NCBI RefSeq assembly: GCF_900110865.1
Contig: NZ_FOFD01000002.1
Span: 1 to 64,000 of the forward strand
Length of the DNA: 64,000 nucleotides
Direction of reading: 5' to 3'
DNA from: Natrinema salaciae
GTDB taxonomy: Archaea; Halobacteriota; Halobacteria; Halobacteriales; Natrialbaceae
Shown here one piece after another: positions 1-8,221 of the stretch. Positions within the stretch are counted from its first letter, which is position 1; each line of letters opens with the position of its first letter. The position numbers were made by a program, and so were the translations under genes. Below the pieces are notes generated by a model. That model was not told the DNA's origin and did not search any database. It saw nothing but the letters and a program-made list of their open reading frames with translations.

Positions 1-145
1 AGCCTCAGTTTCCCGAGGTTATCGCCGTCTATAGGGTAGTTTGGCCACGTGTTACTGAGCTATCTGCTACGAGTCTAAACTCGTGCAACTAGCATGGCTA
101 AATCGGACTCCAATAGCAATGACCTCCGGCAGGATCAACCGGAAT
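1..145 (-). rRNA. rrs: 16S ribosomal RNA, 5' end (partial)
   Basis: The reverse complement from 145 downward begins with the archaeal 16S start (ATTCCGGTTGATCCTGCCGG) and continues with conserved helices, including the segment read as GGCCAAACTACCCTATAGACGG. The mature 5' end is therefore at 145, and the gene continues beyond the left edge. It is the first gene of an rRNA operon transcribed leftward, out of the window. Sequence match to the universal archaeal 5' end is essentially unmistakable. Confidence 0.97.
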
Positions 146-349
146 GCTATCGTACTCCCCCGTGAAGGGGAAGGGCCGGTGGCCGGGAAAGGTGAGACAC
201 ACTCACACATAAATGGTCCACGTTCGATGACACTGATCGACCGACCAATCGGGCGTCACCGAACTACCAAGGCTAACATCAGATCCCATCTGTACGGCGG
301 ACCGCAGGGGTAGGATCCTCATTTCCTCCGGATGTATTCGTAAGCCGTC
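146..349 (-). other. 16S rRNA precursor 5' leader
   Basis: This stretch lies between the mature 16S 5' end and the nearest rRNA promoter on the minus strand. It has no convincing gene. It contains GC-rich inverted segments close to the 16S start, as expected for the 5' half of the 16S processing stem (bulge-helix-bulge) whose other half lies downstream of 16S, outside the window. Small reading frames here overlap conserved RNA sequence and are not believed. Confidence 0.6.
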
Positions 350-372
350 TGGGGTACATAACCCCTTCGGAC
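345..372 (-). promoter_or_regulatory. rRNA operon promoter P1 (nearest to 16S)
   Basis: On the minus strand this reads TCCGAAGGGGTTATGTACCCC, which resembles known haloarchaeal rRNA promoters of the type CGA-(N)-TTATGTACCCC. The TATA-like core is around 354-362, and transcription would start about 25 bp further toward 16S. It is one of four similar elements in tandem. Call by resemblance only. Confidence 0.55.
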
Positions 373-443
373 TCGAGCCATCCGAGATGACGGAACGGGT
401 TGAACGTTCCGTCGATCACGTCGTCTTTCGCGTCTGTATCCGA

Positions 444-475
444 GTGCCCTCGTACATATAAGGGCGTCGGATCGA
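444..475 (-). promoter_or_regulatory. rRNA operon promoter P2
   Basis: The minus strand reads TCCGACGCCCTTATATGTACG, which combines the haloarchaeal rRNA upstream box CGACGCCC with a TATA core at about 454-462. It is followed by GAGGGCACTCG, where initiation is expected. It shares its box with the elements at 531-555 and 737-762. Confidence 0.7.
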
Positions 476-530
476 ATCCGCGCCGGAAACCGCAGCCGGC
501 GAGGAGTTCCGCGTACGCCGACGGAGACGC

Positions 531-555
531 CCCGATTATATAAGGGCGTCGTCCT
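531..555 (-). promoter_or_regulatory. rRNA operon promoter P3
   Basis: The minus strand reads GACGACGCCCTTATATAATCG, again the CGACGCCC box directly joined to a strong TATA element (TTATATAA, about 536-543). It lies roughly 80 bp upstream of P2. Confidence 0.7.
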
Positions 556-736
556 GGACCGCCGAGGGTTCGGCGGGGGTACGACGGGTCCGAGCGCCCT
601 CGAGCGAGGCGGCAGCGGCGTGAACCGCGGCGGCCCCGGGGAGGGTGGATACAGCGTGGGTCCTCCGTGCCGGGTTGCGGCCGGAGGGAGCGTGGCGGCG
701 AGCGCCACGTCGTTCGCATTACAACCGAGTGCCGGG

Positions 737-762
737 TGCATACATAAGGCCGTCGTCTCGAG
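737..762 (-). promoter_or_regulatory. rRNA operon promoter P4 (distal)
   Basis: The minus strand reads GACGACGGCCTTATGTATGC, a third close copy of the box-plus-TATA unit, followed by CCGGCACTCG, which resembles the GGCACTCG seen after P2. It lies about 200 bp beyond P3. The 600-700 stretch between them is GC rich and shows no TATA element. Confidence 0.6.
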
Positions 763-941
763 GAGGGAGTGCACTACGTTGGACAGTCACGAGACGAGAC
801 GTTCGGATACGTACGGACGATCACGAATTACTCATGCCGGATCAGCTCAATTGACGCGGAGCCACGCGACGGAGCCGGAACTGCGGATCGAACGGCGAGC
901 CCACCACGGTGACTTTAGTCGCCAGCGATGGACGACAGCGT

Positions 942-2249
942 ATGGACGGACGACAGGGGGAAGACGAAGCGAGCCGCCCGACTCGGGCGAACGAGAACCC
1001 CGCCGATCCATTTGCCAGCGGCGTCGATCGGCGGCGACTGCTCGAGACGTCCGTAACCGTGGGCGCGACGGTCTCCGTAGCGGGGTGCCTCTCGGACGAC
1101 GGCGCGGCGCGTGCGCCGACGGTGTACGTGTTCAACAACGGCGACCGAACGGTGAGCGTCATCGATGCGGAGACAGACGAATCCATCGAGAACCCGTTTA
1201 TCGATACGACGGCGTCGTTTCCCGCGAACCAGTACGGGACGAGCGCGGACTCCGAGTACGACGTCTGCTGGCTCAACGTCAGCGGGGGCGTTCGCGCGTT
1301 CGATCAGCACTCGCTCGCGGAGATCGGGAGTCTCGAGACGGGCTACGGGCCGAACTATCCGAATCTGACGCCGGACGAGTCTCGGCTGGTGGTCGCATCG
1401 GGTGGGACGACCACCCTCGACCCCGATCCCGACGAGACGGAGCCCCACGCGATCCACCGGATCGATGCCGACCGCGAGAGCGACGGGTTCGGGGAAGTGA
1501 CCGGACGGATCGAGACGGAGTACACCGGCCCCTGTGACGTGACGCTCGAGCCGGACGGCGACTACGCGTTCGTGCCGGAAATCGCGAACGAGACGCTGGC
1601 CGTCGTCTCCGTCGATCCGTTCGAGATCGTCGAGCGAATCAGCGCCGGAGCGCCCGCCGGTGACGGGGAGGTCTTACCGTTCATGGCGACGGCATCGTTC
1701 GACGGCGACTGCCTGCTGGTGGAAAACGGCGAGGGCGAGCTCGGATCAGATCCGGCGGTACCACGAGTGGGTTCTGAGAGCATCTGGGACGTTTCGGACC
1801 CGACGGAGCCGGTCGAGCGCGAGCGAATCACGCGCGAGGACGGACTGCCGGCGGCACCGATCACGAGCGAAATCGGTCCCGACGGGGACGTGGCCTATCT
1901 CTTCACGCCGGACGCCGAAAGCGTGACCGTCGTCGACCTCGAGGCGGGGGCCGTCGATCGCGAGCTCGACGTCGGTGGACGGTCGATCTCGGGCGCGTGG
2001 GGGCCCGCCCGCGAAAAGCTCTACGTGCCAGTACAGACGGCGAATCGCGTCGCAGTGATCGATCACGCGCAGCGAGACGTCGCTACGACCATCGACGCGG
2101 GCGAATCGCCGACGGGTGCGGTCGCCGGAACCGTCCGTCCGGATACCGATGCGAGCCAGCGGCTCCTCGGGTCGCTCTCGACCCTCGGCGTCGACGTGGG
2201 CGAGCAGGAGATGGCGTTCTGTCCGGAGGGAAACTGTTACTGCGGGTGA
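942..2249 (+). CDS. YncE-like beta-propeller lipoprotein
   Basis: A 435-residue secreted protein. A twin-arginine signal (DRRRLLE then a hydrophobic run) ends in a lipobox with Cys49, so it is probably Tat-exported and lipid anchored. The rest has repeated propeller blades of the type VYVFNNGDRTVSVIDAETDE and VTVVDLEAGAVDRELDVGG, typical of the YncE/YVTN surface-layer fold. The last residues (CPEGNCYCG) form a Cys-rich tail unusual for the family. The ATG at 942 is preferred over an in-frame GTG at 909, because it gives a normal-length n-region. The ligand or partner is unknown. It stands alone, divergent from the rRNA operon. Confidence 0.8.
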   Translation: MDGRQGEDEASRPTRANENPADPFASGVDRRRLLETSVTVGATVSVAGCLSDDGAARAPTVYVFNNGDRTVSVIDAETDESIENPFIDTTASFPANQYGTSADSEYDVCWLNVSGGVRAFDQHSLAEIGSLETGYGPNYPNLTPDESRLVVASGGTTTLDPDPDETEPHAIHRIDADRESDGFGEVTGRIETEYTGPCDVTLEPDGDYAFVPEIANETLAVVSVDPFEIVERISAGAPAGDGEVLPFMATASFDGDCLLVENGEGELGSDPAVPRVGSESIWDVSDPTEPVERERITREDGLPAAPITSEIGPDGDVAYLFTPDAESVTVVDLEAGAVDRELDVGGRSISGAWGPAREKLYVPVQTANRVAVIDHAQRDVATTIDAGESPTGAVAGTVRPDTDASQRLLGSLSTLGVDVGEQEMAFCPEGNCYCG

Positions 2250-2282
2250 GACCGCCCGCGCCGGAAAAGCAGGCCCGAAGTG

Positions 2283-2897
2283 CTACTGGCGTTGGGTCGA
2301 ACGGTCCGATCCGATCTGGGCGAGCACGAGCCGTTTACAGCCCAGCAGGAGCTCCCGCAAAACGGGCACACCGTCGTAGACCCACAGCAGAAACGCGAAC
2401 ACGGCGAGTCCGAACTGGAACCAGACGTACGTCGACACGTCCCCGGCGAGCAACTCCCCCAGATAGCGGCCGAACAGCAGCGCGAACGACTCGAGGAAGC
2501 CCCGATTGAGGGAGCCCGCGGGGACGGTTGCAACCGGCCAGAGCACGATTTCGACGTAGAAGACACCCTCGTTGACGTAGGAGTAGAGGATGTCGGCCGG
2601 GAGGTGCAACAGGTAGCCGACTCCGAACGCGAGGCCGGTTCGCGGGCTGGCTCCCGCGTGCGCGATCGTTCCGACAACGATCGAAAGCGGAACGGCAAAA
2701 AACACCGAGTGTCCGAGGGCGTGCCCGGCGTCGAAGACGCCGAACTCCCACGCGAGCGGTTTGTCGATCACGTCCGGAAGGACCGATGCGAAGACGACCG
2801 CGAACGCGTCGAGTCCCCCGGGCGAGTCCCGGAATGCGAGGTGACAGAACAGTGAATAGGCGAGATAGCCGACGATCGCGTGTTCCCACGGCCACAT
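2283..2897 (-). CDS. YdjM/DUF457-type membrane-bound metal-dependent hydrolase family protein
   Basis: A 204-residue polytopic membrane protein with the histidine/aspartate pattern of the YdjM family: HAIVGY at the N-terminus, LPDVIDK around residue 40, GHALGHS around 60 and LLHLPAD around 97. These conserved polar residues in membrane helices are thought to bind metal, and the biochemical role of the family is poorly known. A TATA element on the minus strand (CTATATAAC, about 2926-2934) lies close enough to the ATG for a leaderless message. The gene converges on the lipoprotein gene. Confidence 0.8.
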   Translation of the reverse strand: MWPWEHAIVGYLAYSLFCHLAFRDSPGGLDAFAVVFASVLPDVIDKPLAWEFGVFDAGHALGHSVFFAVPLSIVVGTIAHAGASPRTGLAFGVGYLLHLPADILYSYVNEGVFYVEIVLWPVATVPAGSLNRGFLESFALLFGRYLGELLAGDVSTYVWFQFGLAVFAFLLWVYDGVPVLRELLLGCKRLVLAQIGSDRSTQRQ

Positions 2898-3392
2898 AAA
2901 TCAGTGATTCAGTGGACGGTGAATAGTTATATAGGGCTTGTCACTCCCGATCGAGCGGATCGAACCGCATTCGAGACCGGGCGAACGACGGCCAGCAGCG
3001 ACGAATGGGCGAGAACAACGGCGGTAGTGACTGCGTATGATCGAGTAGAGACGGTACGATCCGGCCGGAATGATCGACTCGAAGCCGAGTTCGATGTCAC
3101 CGGCGCGGTACTCGCCTGTAGGGTCGCCGTCGGCGAGTCGCGGTGCCCGGACGACAGTCCTCGAGATCGGTTCGTTTCACGCGGTCGCCGTGAGCGGCGG
3201 CGTCTCCGCGGGCGACTCTCGCGAAGCGTTTCAGTAATACGCTCATTACGCACCCGCCGAGCGAGAGGGCGTCCCCGGTGAGCGGAGCGGAGTCGGTCGC
3301 GAGCCTGAGACCGGTGTCCTCGCGTTCGAAATTCGAAGTTGCGATGTGACGGCGACTCACAGATATATCCGCGTGGTCGCCCTAGCACGACT
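2898..3392. other. Intergenic region with divergent promoters
   Basis: No gene is supported in this stretch; overlapping frames on both strands lack family features. The left end holds the TATA element of the leftward YdjM-type gene. The right end holds a TATA-like AGATATATCC at 3361-3370, about 27 bp before the GTG start of the ABC exporter, and a near-palindrome (TTCGAAATTCGAA, 3325-3337) just upstream that could be an operator. Confidence 0.5.
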
Positions 3393-4454
3393 GTGACCGA
3401 GTACGCAATCGAGGCCCGCGACGTGGCGGTGACGTACGCGGATGGGACCGAAGCCGTCCGTGGCGTCGACCTCCTCGTCGAGACGGGGGAGTTCTTCGGG
3501 TTCCTGGGGCCGAACGGCGCGGGCAAGACGACGATGATCAAGACGCTCGTGACGCTGTTGCGACCGACCGACGGCTCGGTGACGGTGAACGGGTTCGATG
3601 CCGTTGCGGAGCCACGGAGCGTGCGTGCGACGGTCGGATACATGGCTCAAGAGACGAGCGTCGATCCGGAGTTGACGGCTCGAGAGAACCTTCGGTTCGC
3701 CTGCGACGCCTACGGTGTTCCGCGAGGGGAACGGAGCGACCGGATCGACGAGCTACTCGCGCTCGTCGAGTTGACCGACGTCGCGGACAAAGTCGCGGAC
3801 GATTTCTCCGGCGGGATGAAAAAGCGCCTCGACGCGGCGACCGCGCTCGTCCACCGGCCGCCGCTGGTGTTCCTGGACGAACCGACGACCGGCCTCGATC
3901 CGGCCGCGCGAAACCGGCTCTGGGAGTACTTCCGGCGGATCAACGACGAAGGGACGACCGTCTTCCTGACGACGCAGTACCTGGAGGAGGCCGACCAGTT
4001 GTGCGATCGGCTGTCGGTCATTCAGGACGGCGCGGTCGTCGCGGAGGGCACGCCAGAGACCCTGAAGCGTCGCGTCGGCGGCGAGATCCTCGCCGTCGAA
4101 CTCGCGGACCCAGAAACGAGCGATCGTGCCGTCGCGATCGCGCGCGAGGAAGGGGTGTTCGCGGACGGGGCGACGATCGAGCCGACCGAGGTCGGGCTCG
4201 CGGTGACGGCGCGCGACGCGCGAACGCGCGGAACGGATCTGTTGGTCGCCCTCCGCGACGCCGGCATCGACGTGACGGGATTCGATGTCCGGGCACCGAC
4301 GCTCGACGACGTATTCCTCGCGGTGACCGACGACCGGAGCGGGGGCGAATCCACGTCGGCCGACGCCGCTCCGATCGAGACGGTCGGGAACGGCGGCGAC
4401 TCGAGCGGCAGTGATGGGCGAACGGGACCCGGGGAAACGGGGGGAAAGCGATGA
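3393..4454 (+). CDS. ABC-2 type exporter ATP-binding protein (DrrA/CcmA family)
   Basis: A 353-residue ATPase. Walker A (GPNGAGKTT) is near residues 39-47, the signature FSGGMKKR near 138, Walker B and D-loop (VFLDEPTTGLD) near 159, and an H-loop equivalent at FLTTQYLEEAD. The Q-for-H variant FLTTQ is typical of DrrA-type drug exporters. The C-terminal ~100 residues form the usual DUF4162-like region and an acidic, Gly/Ser-rich tail. The GTG at 3393 is chosen because a TATA element sits ~27 bp upstream; the longer TTG-initiated frame would read through that promoter. It overlaps the permease gene by 4 bp. The substrate is unknown. Confidence 0.9.
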   Translation: MTEYAIEARDVAVTYADGTEAVRGVDLLVETGEFFGFLGPNGAGKTTMIKTLVTLLRPTDGSVTVNGFDAVAEPRSVRATVGYMAQETSVDPELTARENLRFACDAYGVPRGERSDRIDELLALVELTDVADKVADDFSGGMKKRLDAATALVHRPPLVFLDEPTTGLDPAARNRLWEYFRRINDEGTTVFLTTQYLEEADQLCDRLSVIQDGAVVAEGTPETLKRRVGGEILAVELADPETSDRAVAIAREEGVFADGATIEPTEVGLAVTARDARTRGTDLLVALRDAGIDVTGFDVRAPTLDDVFLAVTDDRSGGESTSADAAPIETVGNGGDSSGSDGRTGPGETGGKR

Positions 4455-5293
4455 GTACGCCGAGTGTCGACCGTCACGGAGGGAGCTTCGCGAGCGACGT
4501 GTGGGTCACGTTCGTTCGGTGGACGATCAAGTCCGTCCGGAACCCGTTCGTGCTCGTCGTCTCCCTCGTGCAGCCGATCATCTTCCTCGTCCTGTTTACG
4601 CAAGTGTTCGGCGGCGTCGCGACGAGCGCGCTCGAGGGTGTGAGCTACGAGACGTACCTCGTCCCGGCGATCGTGATTCAGGTGGCGCTCGTCGCGGCCG
4701 CAACGTCGGGGATCGGGCTGGTCAACGATATCGAGAACGGCATGTTCGAGAAGACGCTGGTGAGTCCGATGAACCGCAGCGCCGTCTTTCTGGGCAAGAC
4801 GCTGGCCGAAGTCGTGCGTATCGTCGTGCAGGTCGTGATCGTACTCGGACTGGGCGTGCTACTAGGGGCGGAAATCGCGACCGGGCTGGTCGGCGCGGTC
4901 GCGATCACGGGCATCTGTGTCCTGTTTTCGGTCTGGTTCACCGCGTTCTCGAACGTGCTTGCCGTCGTGACCCGCGACGAGGAGTCCACGATCATCGGCG
5001 CGAACCTGCTCCAGCTCCCGTTGCTGTTCGTCTCGAGCGCGTTCCTTCCGCTGCCGGCGCTGCCGGAGTGGATTCAGACTGTCGCGACGTTCAACCCGAT
5101 CACCTACGGCGTCGACGCCGCACGCGCGGTGATGCTCGGCGAGGACACGATGACGGTCGTCGAAGTCGCGCGCTTCGACGGGCTGTGGAACACGCTCGTC
5201 CCCGCACTGGCGGTTCTGTTCGCACTGGCGATCCTGTTCGGATCGGTGGCCGTCTACGCGATCGGGCGCGCGGCCAGCGCCGACGTTCGGTGA
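4451..5293 (+). CDS. ABC-2 type exporter permease
   Basis: A 280-residue, six-helix permease. It shows the ABC-2 pattern: VSLVQPIIFLVLFTQVFGG in the first helix, ENGMFEKTLVSPMNRSAVFLGKT around residue 95, and FNPITYGVDAAR before the last loop. Together with the overlapping upstream ATPase (shared ATGA) it forms a two-gene exporter, one copy of each chain probably dimerising. The family includes daunorubicin-resistance DrrB proteins. The actual cargo (drug, lipid or polysaccharide) cannot be read from the sequence. Confidence 0.9.
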   Translation: MSTPSVDRHGGSFASDVWVTFVRWTIKSVRNPFVLVVSLVQPIIFLVLFTQVFGGVATSALEGVSYETYLVPAIVIQVALVAAATSGIGLVNDIENGMFEKTLVSPMNRSAVFLGKTLAEVVRIVVQVVIVLGLGVLLGAEIATGLVGAVAITGICVLFSVWFTAFSNVLAVVTRDEESTIIGANLLQLPLLFVSSAFLPLPALPEWIQTVATFNPITYGVDAARAVMLGEDTMTVVEVARFDGLWNTLVPALAVLFALAILFGSVAVYAIGRAASADVR

Positions 5294-5371
5294 CGGGTTC
5301 GGTAACGACCCGGTGGCGGGACCGAACCGGGTAACCGACACGATTTACTTCCCGCGGTCGTACGAGCGGGC

Positions 5372-5593
5372 ATGGACAGATCGGGTTTCGTCAAACTCGC
5401 GATCATCGCGTTCGGACTCGTGACCCTGAGTTTCTTCGTTCGGGGGACCAGCCGACTGGTGCTCGGCGCGGAGATCGCAGCGTTGCTCCAGGCGCCGTTC
5501 GCGGTCGTCGGCTTCGGCCTCCTCTGCTATCTCTTCGTCAGGGCGACCCTCGACGTGGTCGGCGTCTGGAACGTCGAAGATCCCGACGCGTGA
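5372..5593 (+). CDS. Small two-helix membrane protein, conserved hypothetical
   Basis: A 73-residue protein with two predicted membrane helices (about residues 7-25 and 35-57) and a short acidic C-terminus (NVEDPDA). Codon use and GC3 look like the neighbours. A TATA-like ATTTACTTCC lies about 28 bp before the ATG, giving a leaderless message. No family with a known function is recognised. It sits between the exporter and hisD with ~45-80 bp on each side. Confidence 0.65.
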   Translation: MDRSGFVKLAIIAFGLVTLSFFVRGTSRLVLGAEIAALLQAPFAVVGFGLLCYLFVRATLDVVGVWNVEDPDA

Positions 5594-5636
5594 GCGGAAG
5601 GAAACCGTTTTTCGACCGCCCCACGAACCCGAAGGC

Positions 5637-6932
5637 ATGACAATCGACGTGCAGGCGATCGCCGATCTCGGGCCGGACGACCGCGCGGCCTTCTTCGAGC
5701 GCGACGCCGGTATCGAGTCGGTCAGGGGAGACGTCCGCGAAATCGTCGACCGCGTCCGCGACGAGGGCGACGTCGCCGTTCGCGAGTTCACCAGCGAGTT
5801 CGACGACGTCGAGGTCGGGAACCTCGAGATAACCGACGAGTGCGAGCGCGCGTCCGACGAGATCGACGCCGAGGTTCGGGACGCGATCGAGACGGCCGCG
5901 GGGAACGTCCGGGAGTTCCACGAGGCCCAGCTTCCCGACGACTGGCGGCGTGAGTTCGATACCGGGCGGGAGCTCGGCCGTCGGTTTCGGCCGCTCGAGC
6001 GCGTGGGCGTCTACGTTCCCGGCGGTTCGGCGGCCTATCCCTCGAGCGCGATCATGGGCATCGTCCCGGCGGTCGTCGCTGGCGTCGACCACGTCTCGGT
6101 CGTCACGCCGCCCGCCGACGAGGTGAATCCGGTAACGCTGGCGGCGATCCACGTCGCGGGCGCGGACGCGGTCTACAGCGTCGGCGGCGCGCAGGCGATC
6201 GCGGGACTGGCCTACGGGACGGAGACGGTCACTCGCGTCCAGAAGATCGTCGGCCCCGGGAACAAGTGGGTGACGGCGGCCAAGGCCGAAGTGCGGGGCG
6301 ACGTCGAGATCGACTTCCTCGCGGGGCCGAGCGAAGTGGCCGTCGTCGCCGACGAGACTGCCGATCCCGAGCTCGTCGCCGCGGAGCTCGTCGCGCAGGC
6401 CGAACACGACCCGAACGCCTCGGTCGTGGCCGTCACCGACGACGAGGCGACCGCCGACGCCGTCGCAGCGGCCGTCGAGGAACAAGCCGGCGCGCGAGAG
6501 CGCGCGGCCGTCATTCGAGATGCCCTCGCCAACGACGCGAGCGGCGTCCTCCGCGCTCGATCGATGAGCGAGGCGATCCTCTTCACCGAGGCGTACGCAC
6601 CCGAACACCTCTCGATCATCGCCGACGACGACGAGTCGATCCTCGACCGAATCGACAGCGCGGGCAGCGTCTTCCTCGGGCCGAACACCCCCGTCGCGGC
6701 CGGCGACTACGCCAGCGGCACGAACCACGTCCTGCCGACCGACGGCGGTGCGCGCGTGACCGGCGGGCTCTCGGTCGAGACGTTCCTCCGGTCGACGACG
6801 GTCCAGCGCCTCTCCGCCGAGGGACTCGCGGGTCTCGGCGACGCGATCACTACCCTCGCGGATGCAGAGGGGCTCGAGGCCCACGCCGAGAGCGTCCGGA
6901 GGCGGCTTCCGGACGACGCGGAACGGGACTGA
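5637..6932 (+). CDS. hisD: Histidinol dehydrogenase
   Basis: A 431-residue enzyme of normal length that carries out the last two steps of histidine synthesis, oxidising L-histidinol to histidine with two NAD+. Landmarks are GVYVPGG near residue 125, KIVGPGN near 203, AGPSE near 228, QAEHDPNA near 257 (zinc and catalytic His), YAPEHLSI near 321 and the end block GDYASGTNHVLPT. A TATA-like TTTTTCG lies about 25 bp upstream. It is not in a visible his operon, as is common in haloarchaea. Confidence 0.97.
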   Translation: MTIDVQAIADLGPDDRAAFFERDAGIESVRGDVREIVDRVRDEGDVAVREFTSEFDDVEVGNLEITDECERASDEIDAEVRDAIETAAGNVREFHEAQLPDDWRREFDTGRELGRRFRPLERVGVYVPGGSAAYPSSAIMGIVPAVVAGVDHVSVVTPPADEVNPVTLAAIHVAGADAVYSVGGAQAIAGLAYGTETVTRVQKIVGPGNKWVTAAKAEVRGDVEIDFLAGPSEVAVVADETADPELVAAELVAQAEHDPNASVVAVTDDEATADAVAAAVEEQAGARERAAVIRDALANDASGVLRARSMSEAILFTEAYAPEHLSIIADDDESILDRIDSAGSVFLGPNTPVAAGDYASGTNHVLPTDGGARVTGGLSVETFLRSTTVQRLSAEGLAGLGDAITTLADAEGLEAHAESVRRRLPDDAERD

Positions 6933-7022
6933 TCGCCGGCCGAACCGAGTGCGGCCGGGTGTTTCAGATAGCTAACATCGCAAACCGGTTTTACGTAGCT
7001 GGAGAGCGGAGTAGGAACCGAG

Positions 7023-7235
7023 ATGGAACCGCGTGTCGACCCGATGGACGGCCGCGTCCTCGAGCGCAACTACGACTACGCACAGCGGAACGTGCGGCTC
7101 CTCTCGATGTGGTACGACTGCGAACTCGAGCGGATGCTCGAACTGCTGGCGGAGCACGACATCGAGCTCTCGCGGAACGACGAGCGACAGTTCGGGACGT
7201 GTTATCGGTCGTTCCGTCGGCGGGCGAACTGCTAG
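7023..7235 (+). CDS. Small conserved hypothetical protein (70 aa)
   Basis: A 70-residue, charged, Arg/Glu-rich soluble protein with two Cys residues near the C-terminus (GTCYRSF and RRANC). A TATA-like GTTTTACGT at about 6989 places the transcription start at or just before the ATG. The composition is unlike the acidic bulk proteome. No known family is recognised. An internal ATG at 7044 is an alternative start. Confidence 0.55.
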   Translation: MEPRVDPMDGRVLERNYDYAQRNVRLLSMWYDCELERMLELLAEHDIELSRNDERQFGTCYRSFRRRANC

Positions 7236-7340
7236 CCGAGTCGGCAATCCGTGCGGTCGGGGAGACGTAACCGGATTCAGCTAGGTCGGAGACCCGAGGG
7301 TGGCGTCACAGTTAACATCGTCGCGCCGAAATGGAGTGGT

Positions 7341-7715
7341 ATGAGCACGGACAGTATGGATGGCGGGGAGGCGGACACGCGCCCGACGATCGAAGTGACC
7401 GAAGACGCGGCCGAACAAGCGCTCTCCCTGCTCGAGGGCGAAGAGCTCGACGTGACGGAGGCCGGACTACGGCTGTTCGTCCAGCAGGGCGGCTGCGCCG
7501 GACTTTCGTACGGCATGCGGTTCGACGACGAGCCGGACGAGGACGACACCATCTACGAACACCACGACCTCCGCGTGTTCGTCGACCCGGCGAGTCTGAA
7601 GTACATCGAGGGCAGCGTCCTCGACTACGAAGACGGGCTCCAGGCCGAAGGGTTCCACGTGGACAATCCGAACGTCGTCAGCGAGTGCGGCTGCGGCGAG
7701 TCGTTCCGGACGTAA
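7341..7715 (+). CDS. HesB/IscA-type iron-sulfur assembly protein
   Basis: A 124-residue A-type carrier protein that transiently holds Fe-S clusters and passes them to apo-enzymes. The three ligand cysteines are visible: Cys52 in QQGGCAGLSYG, and Cys116 and Cys118 in the C-terminal SECGCGESF. An acidic N-terminal ~15 residues is a haloarchaeal addition. The ATG at 7341 is preferred over upstream in-frame starts because homologous sequence begins only at PTIEVTEDAAEQ. Could be called iscA or erpA; the exact subfamily is not certain. Confidence 0.92.
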   Translation: MSTDSMDGGEADTRPTIEVTEDAAEQALSLLEGEELDVTEAGLRLFVQQGGCAGLSYGMRFDDEPDEDDTIYEHHDLRVFVDPASLKYIEGSVLDYEDGLQAEGFHVDNPNVVSECGCGESFRT

Positions 7716-7925
7716 CTGTTCTCGTTCCCGCCCTTCCCCTCGCCTGCGGGCGATCACTCTCGAAGTGCGCGCGGCTCGACGAATCAGCCGGCGGCGGCAC
7801 GGTCACCGCCCCTTCGTCACGTCCGTTCGAGTATCGACATCGACAGCCGCGAGCCGCGACGCCGCTCAGAAACGGGCGGCGTACTGCGGCGATGCGAGCG
7901 GCCGCTGGCTCCGCCGTCGATCGGA

Positions 7926-8126
7926 CTACTCCTCGAGTTCGAAGGCAACTGTGACCTCCGCCTGGTACTCCCGGTCGTCGGTGCTGGCGAGTTCGACCCC
8001 GAGTTCGTCGACTTCGATCCAGTGGACGTTCTGCAGGGTCGCTTCCGCGCGGTCGATGGCGTCGTCGGCTGCGGCGTCGAAGCTTTCGGGGCTGGTGCCG
8101 ATGAGCGTTATCTTCTTGAAGACCAT
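7926..8126 (-). CDS. Dodecin
   Basis: A 66-residue protein matching the dodecin family from end to end: [44 protein letters not shown] and a final [13 protein letters not shown]. Dodecins form hollow dodecamers that bind flavin (riboflavin in haloarchaea) stacked between Trp residues; the conserved Trp is present in VHWIEV. It acts as cytoplasmic flavin storage and photoprotection. A TATA-like GCTTTACG lies ~30 bp upstream on the minus strand. The frame stays open upstream of this ATG, but the family homology starts here. Confidence 0.93.
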   Translation of the reverse strand: MVFKKITLIGTSPESFDAAADDAIDRAEATLQNVHWIEVDELGVELASTDDREYQAEVTVAFELEE

Positions 8127-8221
8127 GGCCTGACTTCCTACACCGTATAGCGACGTAAAGCTGATCGTCGGTTTCGCGGAGTGAGTCCTCGCAGTCGTGA
8201 AACCGGGACCGGGACCAGGAG

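Noticed and set aside
83-313. Small open frame over the 16S 5' end and leader
   Set aside because: It overlaps unmistakable conserved 16S rRNA sequence on the opposite strand.
620-1537. Long Arg-rich frame on the plus strand
   Set aside because: It is in the +1-type shadow frame of the propeller lipoprotein gene and crosses rRNA promoters; extreme Arg content is typical of shadow frames in this GC-rich DNA.
2927-3643. 238-codon minus-strand frame spanning the exporter promoter
   Set aside because: It overlaps the ATPase gene antisense, has no homology features and covers the TATA element of that gene.
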